64,000 nt of DNA from Phlyctochytrium arcticum (taxonomy: Eukaryota > Chytridiomycota > Chytridiomycetes > Chytridiales > Chytridiaceae): assembly GCA_025602905.1 (NCBI GenBank), contig JAHLKI010000007.1, positions 248,001-312,000 of the forward strand, in the 5' to 3' direction. A program made the position numbers and the translations under genes. This document shows positions 45,791-56,722 of the stretch, one piece after another. The notes under the pieces were generated by a model. It made no database searches and was not told where the DNA came from. It saw only the letters and a program-made list of their open reading frames with translations. Positions within the stretch are counted from its first letter, which is position 1. The number at the start of each line of letters is the position of its first letter.

Positions 45791-46282
45791 GTTAAATGCA
45801 TCGAATCTCCTTGATACTCAAATTTTTGTATCATTTGATACATGTTCTGTGTAGATTTTTAATTACTCTGACATCTTATGCATATACCATTGACAAGATC
45901 GAATTTTTTCTATTTGGAAAGCATGTACAAGTAAACGACGGAATTGTCCTAAAGCTTTCAAGTGCCCCAGGAATGATTAGAAAGAGCATGTGTGGACAAT
46001 GATATGAAAATGAGCAGGTTGTCGTTTACTTTGTCTAATCGACCAACCTCCTCATTTTCATATCATTGTCCACACATGCTCTTTCTAATCATTCCTGGGG
46101 CACTTGAAAGCTTTAGGACAATTCCGTCGTTTACTTGTACATGCTTTCCAAATAGAAAAAATTCGATCTTGTCAATGGTATATGCATAAGATGTCAGAGT
46201 AATTAAAAATCTACACAGAACATGTATCAAATGATACAAAAATTTGAGTATCAAGGAGATTCGATGCATTTAACCCAAGACA
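45783..46282. repeat. 500-bp near-perfect palindrome (inverted repeat)
   Basis: Arms 45783-46021 and 46044-46282 (239 bp each) are reverse complements with, by eye, one mismatch (46015/46050), around a 22-bp spacer. The same 68-codon frame is found at 45796-46002 on plus and 46063-46269 on minus, which confirms the symmetry about 46032.5. The right arm contains the last codons, stop and 3' flank of the membrane-protein gene at 46270-48012, so it is the original copy and the left arm the inverted duplicate. A 15-bp direct repeat TCGTTTACTTTGTCT (45773-45787 and 46022-46036) sits at the left boundary and in the spacer. Confidence 0.95.
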
Positions 46283-48012
46283 GAGTCAGCCGGTTTTCGT
46301 TTTGGTCGTCGTGCAACTGGCTGATTTGCATTGCTGGCGCTTGCATGTCCAACTGGTTTGGGAGCAGGCTTTGTTCTGTAGTGATAGTAACTCATAGCAA
46401 GAATAAGGAAATTTGCCCTGAAAAGTAATCAAATTAGTAAGAATGTCTTCGTTTTGATTAAATTTTTCATAGAGACGCATACCCGGGCAAAACCTAAAAA
46501 AATGTTCAAGATAAGTACATTGTACAAGGGGGGAAAATAGGTTGCGAGAGAGAGATAATTACCATCACGTAGAATGCATAAAATCCGTACGGGGCGTTGA
46601 GTTTTTCGGGCATGCGCCATGTAATCCCCCCAACAATCATGACGGATACATACGCAACTGTAAACAGCGCTTTGTCCTGTGGGAGAACCGAAATTAATGC
46701 ATATTTCGGCGTTGGACAGGCAAGGCTATCAACGTACGAAAACAATCCCAATCCCCACCCATCGAACGCGCTGCGCAACTTTGAGCATTTCTGTCGCGCT
46801 CTTCTTGGCCGGACTGGGACCCCCATTCGTCGTCGCAGTGGATTTAAAAGCAGTAGGAACATCGCTAGGCACCTTAGGAGGTTTCTGATCGTCATCATCG
46901 GGCATTTCGCTTCGCAAGGTCGTTATCACACCGGTGGTAAGAACCGAACCGAGGCCAACAGCATTCTCTTTCTTCTCGCCGTTGACAGGAAAATTTGTGG
47001 TCTTCAGATTGGATTGGAGACAATCCGATGTTTCTTTTACGGTATTTTCGATAATGGACGAAAAATGATTGGCGAATTTGTGACTGCAGATTGCCCAGTT
47101 GACAAACTGCTCATTTTAATTCATCAGCAAAAAGACAGGCTAAGCAAGTGGTTGACCGATTGATGCCTTACCCATGGAATCATGGAACCAAAGTACAGCA
47201 AGGCCGAAATGTTATACACCTATTCCCGAAACAGTTAGTTATTCGGAGCTCGTGCGTTCGCTTATAACCCTTGACCCCGCACCAGTTGATTCTCCAGACT
47301 GTCGAATGAGGCTCGAACCAGCAGGATCGGTATGCAGATGAGAAAGACAAGTAATGTGGGGAGAAGAAGCATTTTGCGCAGTTTGAGCATTTCCACGCGA
47401 AGGATTTCTTGGTCTTGGAAGTCGAGCATTTTGATTGTAAACTTTATCCAGTGGAAGAGGGTGCAGAAGGCCGCGACCATGAGTCCTGTTCAAAGTCAGC
47501 CCATTTCGTGAAAGTGTTGTTCTGGGGTAAGTATACAGACCTTCTGACCCAAACACCCAGACCATAGAGTTAAGTACTGATGTGGCCCGTCCGGTCGTAA
47601 ACACTTCCAGGCCCCCAATCATCAAGCCCATACACGTTATACTGGTTGACACCTGTCGGATCGATAAGAGACTCCTCATTCGAGAAGATGACGGTACAGT
47701 CGAACGTACATAAAAAGATTTGCTCAACGTCCACTCATGCCCCACAATTTGAAAATCCCGGATGAGGAAATAAATCATAAGACCGCATACGGAAGCCGAG
47801 AGCAACACATTTGGTATGCTAAAGATCAACACTAGCTTATTACTCACGCATAAATGCGTTTGCAATGTCCAATGGTCTAAAGTTCAATGCAAATGTTTTA
47901 TTAAAACATTCCTTCATGTTGGGAATTGCAAGTAATTAACAGTCTTACCCAGGGTATATCCATCCAGATCACTGACACCGTTCAACCCACAGGCCCATGG
48001 TACTGACGACAT
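46270..48012 (-). CDS. Seven-helix membrane protein, GPCR-like layout
   Basis: Eight exons: 48012-47949, 47876-47541, 47485-47283, 47219-47172, 47106-46738, 46676-46563, 46493-46483 and 46417-46270. They sum to 1293 nt (430 aa). A short N-terminus ('MSSVPWACGLNGVSDLDGY') precedes helices 'LVLIFSIPNVLLSASVCGL', 'SITCMGLMIGGLEVFTTG', 'MVWVFGSEGLMVAAFCTLF', 'MLLLPTLLVFLICIPILLV', 'VYNISALLYFGSMIPW', 'LFTVAYVSVMIVGGITW' and 'YAFYVMVLPGANFLILAMSY'. A ~100-residue hydrophilic loop lies between helices 5 and 6. The tail is basic and Pro/Ala-rich, ending 'RKPADSVLG'. An 11-nt microexon (46483-46493) is needed to keep the frame. The last codons lie in the palindrome. The family is unknown; its overall layout resembles the gene at 7847-9514. 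Confidence 0.68.
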
Positions 48013-48613
48013 TTATGAATATCTACCGACTGACAGTAGTAAAATTGAAGAGGGGGCCAAAAAGCGAGGGAGACAAAAGAGGGCATGGATTGTTTTATTC
48101 TTTTTTTACAAAGTCGCTGGGCATCACTGTTTACCATTTACACTACCCTATTTTTGGAGCATTCTTGTGATATTTAAGGGTTTTGGGAATGTTTTAGAAC
48201 ACAAGTTTGCCTAACAAGCTCAAAGTCAATAGCCAATACCAATGGGCTCCGGCCCCGGGACTGGGGACTGCGGCTGTGTAAGTTCCCCGCAGCATTGACA
48301 AAGTCATCATCTAAAGTTCTTCGCCAACATCTAAGTACTTTATGCAGCCAACCTGGTTATAACCTCGTGTGTTTGGGGTATTTTGTAATTACACCTTAAT
48401 TTCATTATCATAACGAAGAAGGTAAAGAGCTCGGGCATAGATTTTTTGGAATCTCCCACACACTCCGACATCCAGCGACATCCAGTTCAAAGAACGTTAC
48501 ACAAACTTCTGTCTTGTGTAACCGAAACGTATCAAACATCTTGCAATCAGACCGAGGGCAATCCACAGACAATACCTCTCTGGCAAGTCTGTGAATGCCT
48601 TTACCGACATCCG

Positions 48614-49473
48614 ATGTCCTTCCGGCCCGGTGAGCGGAGTAGCTCTGGTGGCGGATATGCTCGTAAGTGAAGTTTTATTTCGAATGCCACAAGTGATCTA
48701 AGAGACGACCCAGAAAGTTCCCGCACTACCGGCAAACGCCTCAACAGTGGTTATCAACCCCGCCTCTACCTCGATGCGGCAGCCCAACGCCGTGCCCAGC
48801 AACGGCATGTAGAAGAACTACAGCAGGAAGATTATTCTGGAGGAACCAGTTCTGGAACGCTGCTTGGCGAGTTTAGTACTGCTGGCGGAGGAAGTAGCTC
48901 CGACACAGTCGTTTATCACCCGCTACTGGACAGTCCGTTAGTGGATAGTGGAGGACCAAGTAGTGCTAGTAAGAAGAGGCGGTTGGGGCATGAAGATGAC
49001 GGCGGGGGTGAGTCGACTTTGCGCAAATCGCGGGTCTGTACGTCTTTATCCTGATTGTGAAAATATCACAAAGGTAGGCATCATGGCAAGCCCAAGCGCC
49101 ATAACGTCAAACATCTCTTCACTCAACGGAAATCATTTGCACAACTTCTGGATGAATCGGTATGGTTTTGCTTTGGTAATGGCGTCGTTCTTTACGCTGA
49201 CTGTTGTGGAAGGGTATCGCCGCTCGCTCATCCCACGAACCAAACTACCTGACTGCTGTGGTCAAACCTTCGCAATTCCCACCACGGAAGTTTTGCTCGG
49301 TATGCGGGTACTTTTCCAATTACACGTGTGTCCGTTGTGGAATGCAATATTGTTCAATATCTTGCAGAGATACCCATAATGAGACCAGGTACGTCAAACC
49401 CATTTGAGACATGGGATCGAAGCTCATCGCGACGCCTTCTCCACTTTGCAGATGCCTCCGTTTCACGGCTTGA
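48614..49473 (+). CDS. VPS71: SWR1/SRCAP complex subunit VPS71 (ZNHIT1, HIT zinc finger)
   Basis: ATG at 48614; an intron with GTAAGT donor follows the short first exon. Then comes 'RLYLDAAAQRRAQQRHVEEL' (the R.LD.AA..RR....LE segment of ZNHIT1), an acidic Ser/Gly-rich linker and 'KKRRLG'. The conserved block 'HKGRHHGKPKRHNVKHLFTQ' continues 'RKSFAQLLDES' after an intron, then 'NYLTAVVKPSQFPPRKFC' enters the HIT zinc finger (C-x2-C, 'YTCVRCGMQYCSISC', 'THNETRC') and 'LRFTA'. The stop is TGA at 49471-49473, reached by removing a final intron of ~70 nt. The protein helps SWR1 deposit H2A.Z. Start exon and first acceptor are less certain than the rest. It is convergent with TopBP1. Confidence 0.9.
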
Positions 49474-49607
49474 GGTGACGAGGCCAAGATTGTAATAAAC
49501 AATTCCTGATAAATATGTACATAGAAATCCCAAAACTAAAAAAGAGAATCTACAGCTACCGTTGCTTTACATTCAGGAGGCATGTACAACCGCCTATATC
49601 TACACAG

Positions 49608-52600
49608 CTAAGCAGGAAGGTCCAGAACGTGAACAGTATACTTGTCCATTGGAGGTGCGGGATCCATGAATAAATACTCCCCGCAATAGTTGGTGTCAAT
49701 GAATAATGTTCCTCGTGTGGCCAGATTAACCAAAAGAGGATTCTGTCGGAGCATGGGCGGCTGATGATCTGTCACAACGAAGGTAAACGTTTCAGTTCGA
49801 AGAGCACGGTGGGTTCGGGGGTTGGCTAGGACGACTTTGGCACCGCCCGCCTCCAATAATCGTTGAAACCCATCGCGTTTTTTCGTATCTACGACCAGAA
49901 GAACTCGCCACCCCGTATAGCTACCAGGTCTTTGGCCTTCTGGCAGTCCTTTCCGTTTCTGTTCCTCAACCCGCAGTCGCCATTTTTGAGGAGCTTGAAA
50001 TACGAGGCGATCTTCGGGAGGCGTATCATTATTGGCCGTCCATTCGTATAGTACCTCATCGACAAACTTGCCAGCTCGAGCAGAAGCGTCCAGATATTGA
50101 GGTTTTAGCACCCAGCCACCCGACGCCATGGCCGCCAAAGGCTTCTCTGTGCGGGCCGGTTTGCTCGCAACTAAGTGACTACATTCTAAGTTCCAAACAT
50201 CCCCTTGAAGAACTATTCCGCCAAGAGAGACAACGGTCTTGGCCATTCGGATGCGGTCTGCGCGCGGGAATCCGGAGAGCTGAAACTTTCTGATCTGCAC
50301 CGGTTCTGTAGGGTTCGACAAGTCAAATTCCGACAATGACGAAGTGATACTCGCAACATTAGAAGGGATAGGTGGAACGGACGAAAGTTCAGATGTCATA
50401 GCTGATGCCTTGTCTTGGCGCGTAACGGGATCTGGAGAGAGCCGGCTTTCTCCATCATATGGTTCACCACTAGATATGACAATGGGTACAACTGACAAAC
50501 TTTCGGCTTGCACAGACATGGTCCGGTTGGCTTGCCTCAAAATGGTGTTGCCGGTAGACTCGGCCAGCTTGCTTCCGTCTGTGCGTACAGAAGGGATATC
50601 GCCGGGCAAGTCGTTTGCCTGCACCTCCATCTTATCAGCCAATGCCTCTCCGTCATCCGTTTCATTATCGCTACTAAGTAAGACCTTTTCCTCTGACCGA
50701 GTCCGTTTTGATCCAACTGGTGTAATTTGCTCCAACAGCTTTCGTTTGGCGATTCGCGCCTCCGGATCGTCATACACAATCGTTGCAATCTCCTCCTGCA
50801 AACGTGCACCCGTCTTCTTTTGCGTAGGTAGAAACTCTTCATACTGCCGAACAGCTACTGAGGGCTCATCGTCCCAAATAGAACCATTGGCCTCGGAAGC
50901 ATCGCCTAACAATGGGCTCGCCACCGGAGGTGCAACCTCGGAAGATGGCTTGACGCGTCGACGTGCCTGTACCAGAAATATTAGGTACTTTTTAACTACA
51001 AGAACGAAAAACCATTTGTGCGTCCTTACCTGTCGCGCCTCAAACAGACGGTCCATAATTGCCGCAAACTTGTTCACCTGGGGCGCATTGTCTTCTTGCT
51101 GTTCAACGATTGGACGGCTTTCGGAGTCCGGAGTCGGGTCCGGGGCGACAAATTCGGAGACAATCTGGCTAGCCAGCGGCAAAGACGCCCGTGATAGCTG
51201 AGGATGTGCCCGCGCTTGCGACAGTACTGGTGTTTGTGCTCCACGATCTAGCGCGGTCCTCCTCGTCACGACTGTATCAAAATGGGAGCTCAGTAAGCTT
51301 GGCGGAGTGATGGACGTGTGAGCGGGGTGCTCTTTGGGACGAGTGCTATCCAGAACTGGGGTTTGATCATGTGCTACTCCAGGGGCGGCGGCCTCGGTCG
51401 CTACATTCTGTAGACTGCTTGAAATTAGCGGAGTTTTGGGATTAATGGTAAATGGGTCGGCAATCTGAGTAGATGATATGTTGGGTGTCAAGACAACGCT
51501 CCCGGGAGGATCTTGGTATTCGCCATCCGTGGTGTGCTCGTCCTCACTATCCATTAACAAACGACCCTCAGTGGTACTTGGTGTCGAAAGTGATAAGGAC
51601 CGAGATGGGTTATAGGTGTGCGGGTAGTCACTCTCCTTGACGTGCTTTGCCTGTGCTTCACACGCAAAAAGCCAAGCAGGCGAGACGATGTGTTTCCCCG
51701 CTTTGCGCGCGTCGCGGAAATCTTTGAATACCTCATTAACTCGACTTCCTTGGTGCATGAAATGTGTGCAAGTGTCACTGTAGGCAATCAACAGCTCAGC
51801 GCCAAGGTGTATGGCGGCCGGGTATACTTCGCCGCGCTGTTGAGTTAATTTCGAGCTAAGGCAAATGACAACGCCCTTCAAGACATCTGAACTGAGAACG
51901 CTAAAAGCGGTCGAAGAATTAGTTGATTGCGATCTTGGCCGGCTGGTTTTGCCAATGTTTCTGGCGGCCTTTGCGGCATTTGCCAGATTTCGTCTGAAAG
52001 AAACATCAAGTGGTGAAGAGTTAAGCGAATCAACGGATCCCGAAGGCCGCTTGGGGGCGGGAGTTTGCAAAGATTGCATAATGGCTAAAGTGTCGAATCG
52101 GGGTTGGTATCGACCAGTTGCCGGCAACTCGTCATCGACAATATCCAGATCCGGATCCTCCGGAGGTTTTGCCAAGACGGGAATCGCCGCTAGCTTCTCA
52201 CGTTGTGCAGTTGGTCGGTTCAAAAGCCGGCGAACAGGCTTTCTCATCTTTCCAACAACACTTCCTTTAGCGAGGCAGTCTACCAACCAATCTTCGTCAA
52301 CAATTGGAATTCGCCACTCCACCGCTTTGCGAGACTTATCATTCTCAACACCATGTTTGCAAAGCAGAAAAGATGTCCTTAGTCTAGAAAAGCTTTCCGA
52401 GCATTCTGCTCCGAGCGCGTGGACCGCTCTAATGAGGTACGTTCGTTCCGCATTCACAAAGCCTGATATGCCAATCTGCAACTCGGCAAATCCCGCTATT
52501 GTGCGCCTGGCGGGAAGCGGTTGGAAGAGAAAGTGATCCTCGGACTTGTACACTACGTTGTCCTCGCTGCACTTTTCCACCCAAAAATCTGTAAACATGG

Positions 52601-54380
52601 GCATTCCGACCCTCCCGGCGCCTTCTATTGGGACAATACTAAGTATTTTCGTACCATCTCGAGCAGCCGCCCCAGATGTATGCGCAATCATGCCTCCTGA
52701 GCTGGAAATGATCGCTTCCAAATTTTGAATTTGTTGTGGTTGAAGGCCAACAAGTCGGAAAGTATACTTGGCAAAGATACCTGTTCGCTCGCTACTTGAC
52801 CGATCTCGCGGATTGCGGGTAGAATCTTTCAAAACTTTTGCGATCGGTCGCTTGGAAAGGTGCGGTAGGTGTGATAGCGATATGTCGGCCGAGCGCTGTT
52901 TCCTTCTGGAATCACGCGTATTTTCGGAATTATCATCGAATCCTTCACCCAGTTCTTCCCACTGACGCGTCGATTTCTTTATTTTAGGCGTTTTCGTCGA
53001 ACGCTGCTGTCGCAAAGCATCCTCGCTTCGAATCTTCACTCGATAGCCAGTTGTGGGAATCAACATGCGCTGACGATAGCAGTCACGCAACCAGGTGTGA
53101 TCAACCAACACGGGTTGTTGCATACTGCTTTCGAGCGTGCTGAGATCACTGATTGAGAAGCGAATCAGTAATGTCAACATTAGCGTCCTATGGGGAGGGG
53201 CATACCTATCAGACAAATCCGTAGTTCTTGAGATGTAATGTGTGACCGTCAAGTCGAGGGTCTTGACCACAGCTGCTCGGCCGGCCTTTGTCCACATCTT
53301 TATCCGTGCCAACTCTTGCCCATCGAATCCGTCTCCGACGAATATGGCGCATTTGTTCAGGTAATCCGCCGGTCGCGGACGAACCGGGAGAACTTTTGGA
53401 GTTAGAGAAGTGGTCATCACTGGGTATAGGGACTCTTCTAGATACGCTACAATGTGGTATTAGCCGCGGCCTGAAATCTAGAATCGTTCGTTACGTACCA
53501 TCTTGCGCTAGGCAATCATGTAGCCATTGCTCAGACACCACTGGAACTTTCCAAATTTGAGCAGTATCGAACTTCAAACTGCCAGCACTGTTGCGATTTT
53601 CGTGAATTAGACAAATTACAGTTCGACAAACACAGATTATCGTACCAGGCAGCGACGAGTTGCGTACACCCACTGTGAAATTCAGGTGCTAGTTGACCTC
53701 CGCCGTGCTTGATTAGCGTGGCCAATTCCTCCCTCTTCTCTGCATAAAGGATGAGTAAATATAAGAAGGTCATGGATGAATTAACCAACCGTCAACGAAG
53801 TTGGTCATGGAAATCCGGAGTCCTGCTAGAGGTGGAAGCTCATAGTCGCACATATACTGCACACTATTAGAACATTCTTTCATCGAACGACATTCAATGC
53901 CATCAAATCGTACCACTAGTGGGTCCACTTGGTCCTTCTTTTTGAGGGAGCAGCAGTGTCGAATCCATTCCGGAGAAACGATAGGTACCTCCATCAGCAG
54001 GGCCAACTACCAAAACAATTAGAAACGAAAGGTTGGGATCAATGAAGCAGAACTCTGGAGTGCGCACCCGGTATGTATCTGGATGGCCGAATTAGTAAAG
54101 GCCTTTGCTTTGGTAAAAGTTATTAAAAGTTACCATTGATGACAGTATTGGCCAGGTAATGTGTGACTTGATCCTGCAAGTCCTCACTTGATATTCCACC
54201 ATGCTGTTCGATCAGATGCTGAATCTCATTCTGTTTTGAAGGATGTTTACATGATGTTTGTGCACAGAAGATATGGCAAGGAAGGACCTTCTCGTCGTCG
54301 TCGTCAGTCGCAAAATAAACGACAATACCGCTTAGAATGGAGCTCTTTTGGCCGTCCGCTTTTCGTCGCCTCGAAGTCAT
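49608..54380 (-). CDS. TopBP1/Rad4/Dpb11-type checkpoint scaffold with eight BRCT domains
   Basis: ATG at 54380, stop at 49608-49610. The N-terminal exons (54.4-53.4 kb) are short; one exon from ~53.4 kb leftwards is long with a few introns. BRCT1 'SGIVVYFATDD..' to 'VPIVSPEWIRHC'; BRCT2 'PPLAGLRISMTNFVD' to 'VPVVSEQWLHDCLA'; BRCT3 'NKCAIFVGDGFDGQEL' to 'LVDHTWLRDCYRQ'; BRCT4 'YTFRLVGLQPQQIQNL'; BRCT5 'LQIGISGFVNAERTYL' to 'IVDEDWLVDCLAKG'; BRCT6 'KGVVICLSSKLTQQRG' to 'IVSPAWLFACEAQ'. BRCT7 'RKFQLSGFPRADRIRM', 'LAAMASGGWVLKPQYLDA' and BRCT8 'YTGWRVLLVVDTKKRDGF' match the TopBP1 C-terminal pair. TopBP1 links CDK-phosphorylated replication factors and activates ATR. Yeasts keep only four BRCTs; the animal-like set here is notable. 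N-terminal splice sites are approximate. Confidence 0.88.
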
Positions 54381-54991
54381 CCCTTCTGAGCGCGAATCTA
54401 CCTGGTATGCGTGAATAGTCTATATAACATTTCATGAAAGTCCAAGGAGGATTTGCGATAGAAATTGCGAGGCTTCGGAGAGCTGGACTCTCAACTTCTC
54501 CAGGTCCGATTTCCAATTTCACCTTTTCCGGTTAAAGTGGACGCGATGACATTTCGCGACGTGAAATTTTCGGCCAAAGTTTCGAACTTCCCTTGAGTCT
54601 TGACGCAAGTCTTACTATTATAAATCTCGATGCCGGTGGCCATACCTGTGCAATCGTCTTCACCAGGGAAGAAAGTAACTCTTGCGGTCACATCTTCCCA
54701 AGATGTAATATCGGGAACTGTTCCCTCTGCCGCCCCGACATCCTCTGCGCGCCCATCAGCAAAAAGGATCAGACCTGCGGAAAACATACTCAGAGACTTT
54801 GATGGACTGGCTTTGGGATGGGAGGAAAGTGAGAGTCTTATACAGTGCTTTCAAAAGGGGGAACGAGAGTCAGCAATGTAGGCAGCCACTATGAAATCTG
54901 AACCCACGATCTTTCATCATTGAAATAATCTACCAGGACCATAATACGCAATGCGTTCCTACTTCACCCACCCCTTCCCCCACCAGTTGAA
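54381..54991. other. Divergent promoter region with a small uncertain minus frame
   Basis: Separates TopBP1 (minus) and the CFAP119-like gene (plus). A 98-codon minus frame (54787-54491, starting 'MFSAGLILFADGRAEDVG') is open but shows no domain. It could be 5' UTR of TopBP1 or a small gene. No other signal. Confidence 0.35.
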
Positions 54992-56626
54992 ATGTTGCAA
55001 CTTACCCCCTCGGAACTGTCCTTGTCGGAAACCGCGAGTACCTATACCGACCCCAGCAAGGAAGACAACGTTACGCGGGATGTCATCTTGACGCGTTATC
55101 TGGTTGACGCGGCCTGCCATCTGGTTATGGAGCTGGGACTGACCAGTTGGCAGGTAGCCACATATATCAATATTTTTGTGGACTGTCACCGCGACTTTAT
55201 AGGTACTTCATTCTTCATGATGAAACTGTAAAGCGAGGGAGCTGACGCGCGTGACAGCCAAAATAAGTCAAAAGCGACCCGTCGAGTCTGAATACTGCCT
55301 CGATCTGTTCAAATCGACCATGCTTGATTACAACTACTACCGATTCAGTCGTCAGCCATTTACCAAACAAGAGGCTATCAACTTGATAGATTACTTTTGT
55401 CAAAAGTAAGGCTTTGCGGCTTGAATAATAGCTGGCTAAGGGTAGTTTGTAGTTATGCGCAGCACGTGCGACTTATCTCTCATGTCTTTACGCGTACGCG
55501 GGATGTCGATGTCACCCATATGAAGCTGCATCTGGAGCATCCGGCACATGTGACCCTACCTTCAACCCCCGCTGTACCGGCAGATAACCCCCCAACCACG
55601 GGCTCAAGTTATAACACGCATGGGAAATTTGCTTTACATCCGCTAAACGATGGCATACCCGCGGAGAAGTGGGATGAATGGTGTCGTGCCGAAGAGGAAA
55701 GAGTTCGCCTGGAGAAGGAGGCCGAGGAGGTAAGAGTTTCGTAGTAGCTGTAGGAGGGGCCTCATCCATCCCGGTAACTGACAATTAGCACAAAAATAGC
55801 GAGCACGCGAAGAACAAAGTCGTATGCAAGCCGAAGCCGAAGCGAAGGCGGCCGCTAGTCTGGCTGAGGCCGCAGAAAGTGGGTCTTAAAAAAACCTGAA
55901 ACTACTCACTGACTTAAAATGAGTAACATGTCTTAATCAGATCAAGAAAGGGCAAAGCTTTTCACTTTCCATCCGTTGCCTTTGTCGGGGCCACCAACTA
56001 TCAACCCTAAAACGCTTTTTCCAGAGAGTTCTAATAAGCCAACATCTCAACCAAACAGCCCTCAAATGCCAACAAAAGGGGCAGTCTCATCAACTTCTTC
56101 ACTACTGCCGCCATCACAGCAAAGGCCGAGCGTGACGTTTACTGGGCTTGCGCCGTCCTCGACAACACTCACACCGAAGGCCAAGTACAGCACCGCAACC
56201 TCCTCTACTCCAGTGTTGACCGCGGCTACCCCATCTGTGCCTGTTCGCAGGCCAACGAGCCAATTCCAGCGTCTAATGTTCGAGGAAGGGCTCAGGAATG
56301 CACATACCGCGTCTTTACCTGCTATTAGTAGCGACTCGTCAACCACCCAGCATGATTTGACTCCATCAACCATTGCCTCAACTCTCAGCCAGGTGTTGGA
56401 CACACACTTGGCAACAATGGTAGCCAACTTGAGCAGATCCATTGACCATCAAATGCAAGAAATGCAAACCATGTTGGAACATAAGGAGAAAGAACGTAAA
56501 GTGGGGCGGGAGGAACTCGAGTTGCCCAAGGAGAACGAGAAGGCCAAGGTGGAGAAAGAAGAGAAAAAGCCCAAGAGCGGCGAAAAAAGAGATGGCTCTG
56601 CCAAAAAAGCGGCCGTGAAAAAGTAA
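54992..56626 (+). CDS. CFAP119/CCDC189-like flagellar protein
   Basis: Exons 54992-55202, 55258-55405, 55453-55729, 55800-55878 and 55941-56626 sum to 1401 nt (466 aa). The first ~150 residues resemble the CFAP119 (CCDC189/C16orf93) helical core: 'ILTRYLVDAACHLVMELGLT', 'ATYINIFVDCHRDFI', 'YCLDLFKSTMLDYNYYRFSR' 'QPFTKQEAINLIDYF', 'YAQHVRLISHVFTRTRDVDV'. Next comes a Glu/Arg/Ala coiled coil ('AEEERVRLEKEAEE...AREEQSRMQAEAEAKAAA'). The rest is Ser/Pro-rich and ends in a Lys/Glu helix. CFAP119 is an axonemal/sperm-flagellum protein; its presence would fit a fungus with zoospores. Assignment is by pattern only. Confidence 0.55.
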
Positions 56627-56722
56627 ATGGTGAATATATCCACTACCGTGCTCAAAAGCACACTTGTTCAATTTGTACATATACGATCAATAAATACTTT
56701 GCCATATCCTACATGTCCATGG

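Noticed and set aside
50344..51201. 285-codon plus-strand frame within TopBP1
   Set aside because: Antisense to the disordered linker between BRCT6 and BRCT7; Ser-rich mirror only.
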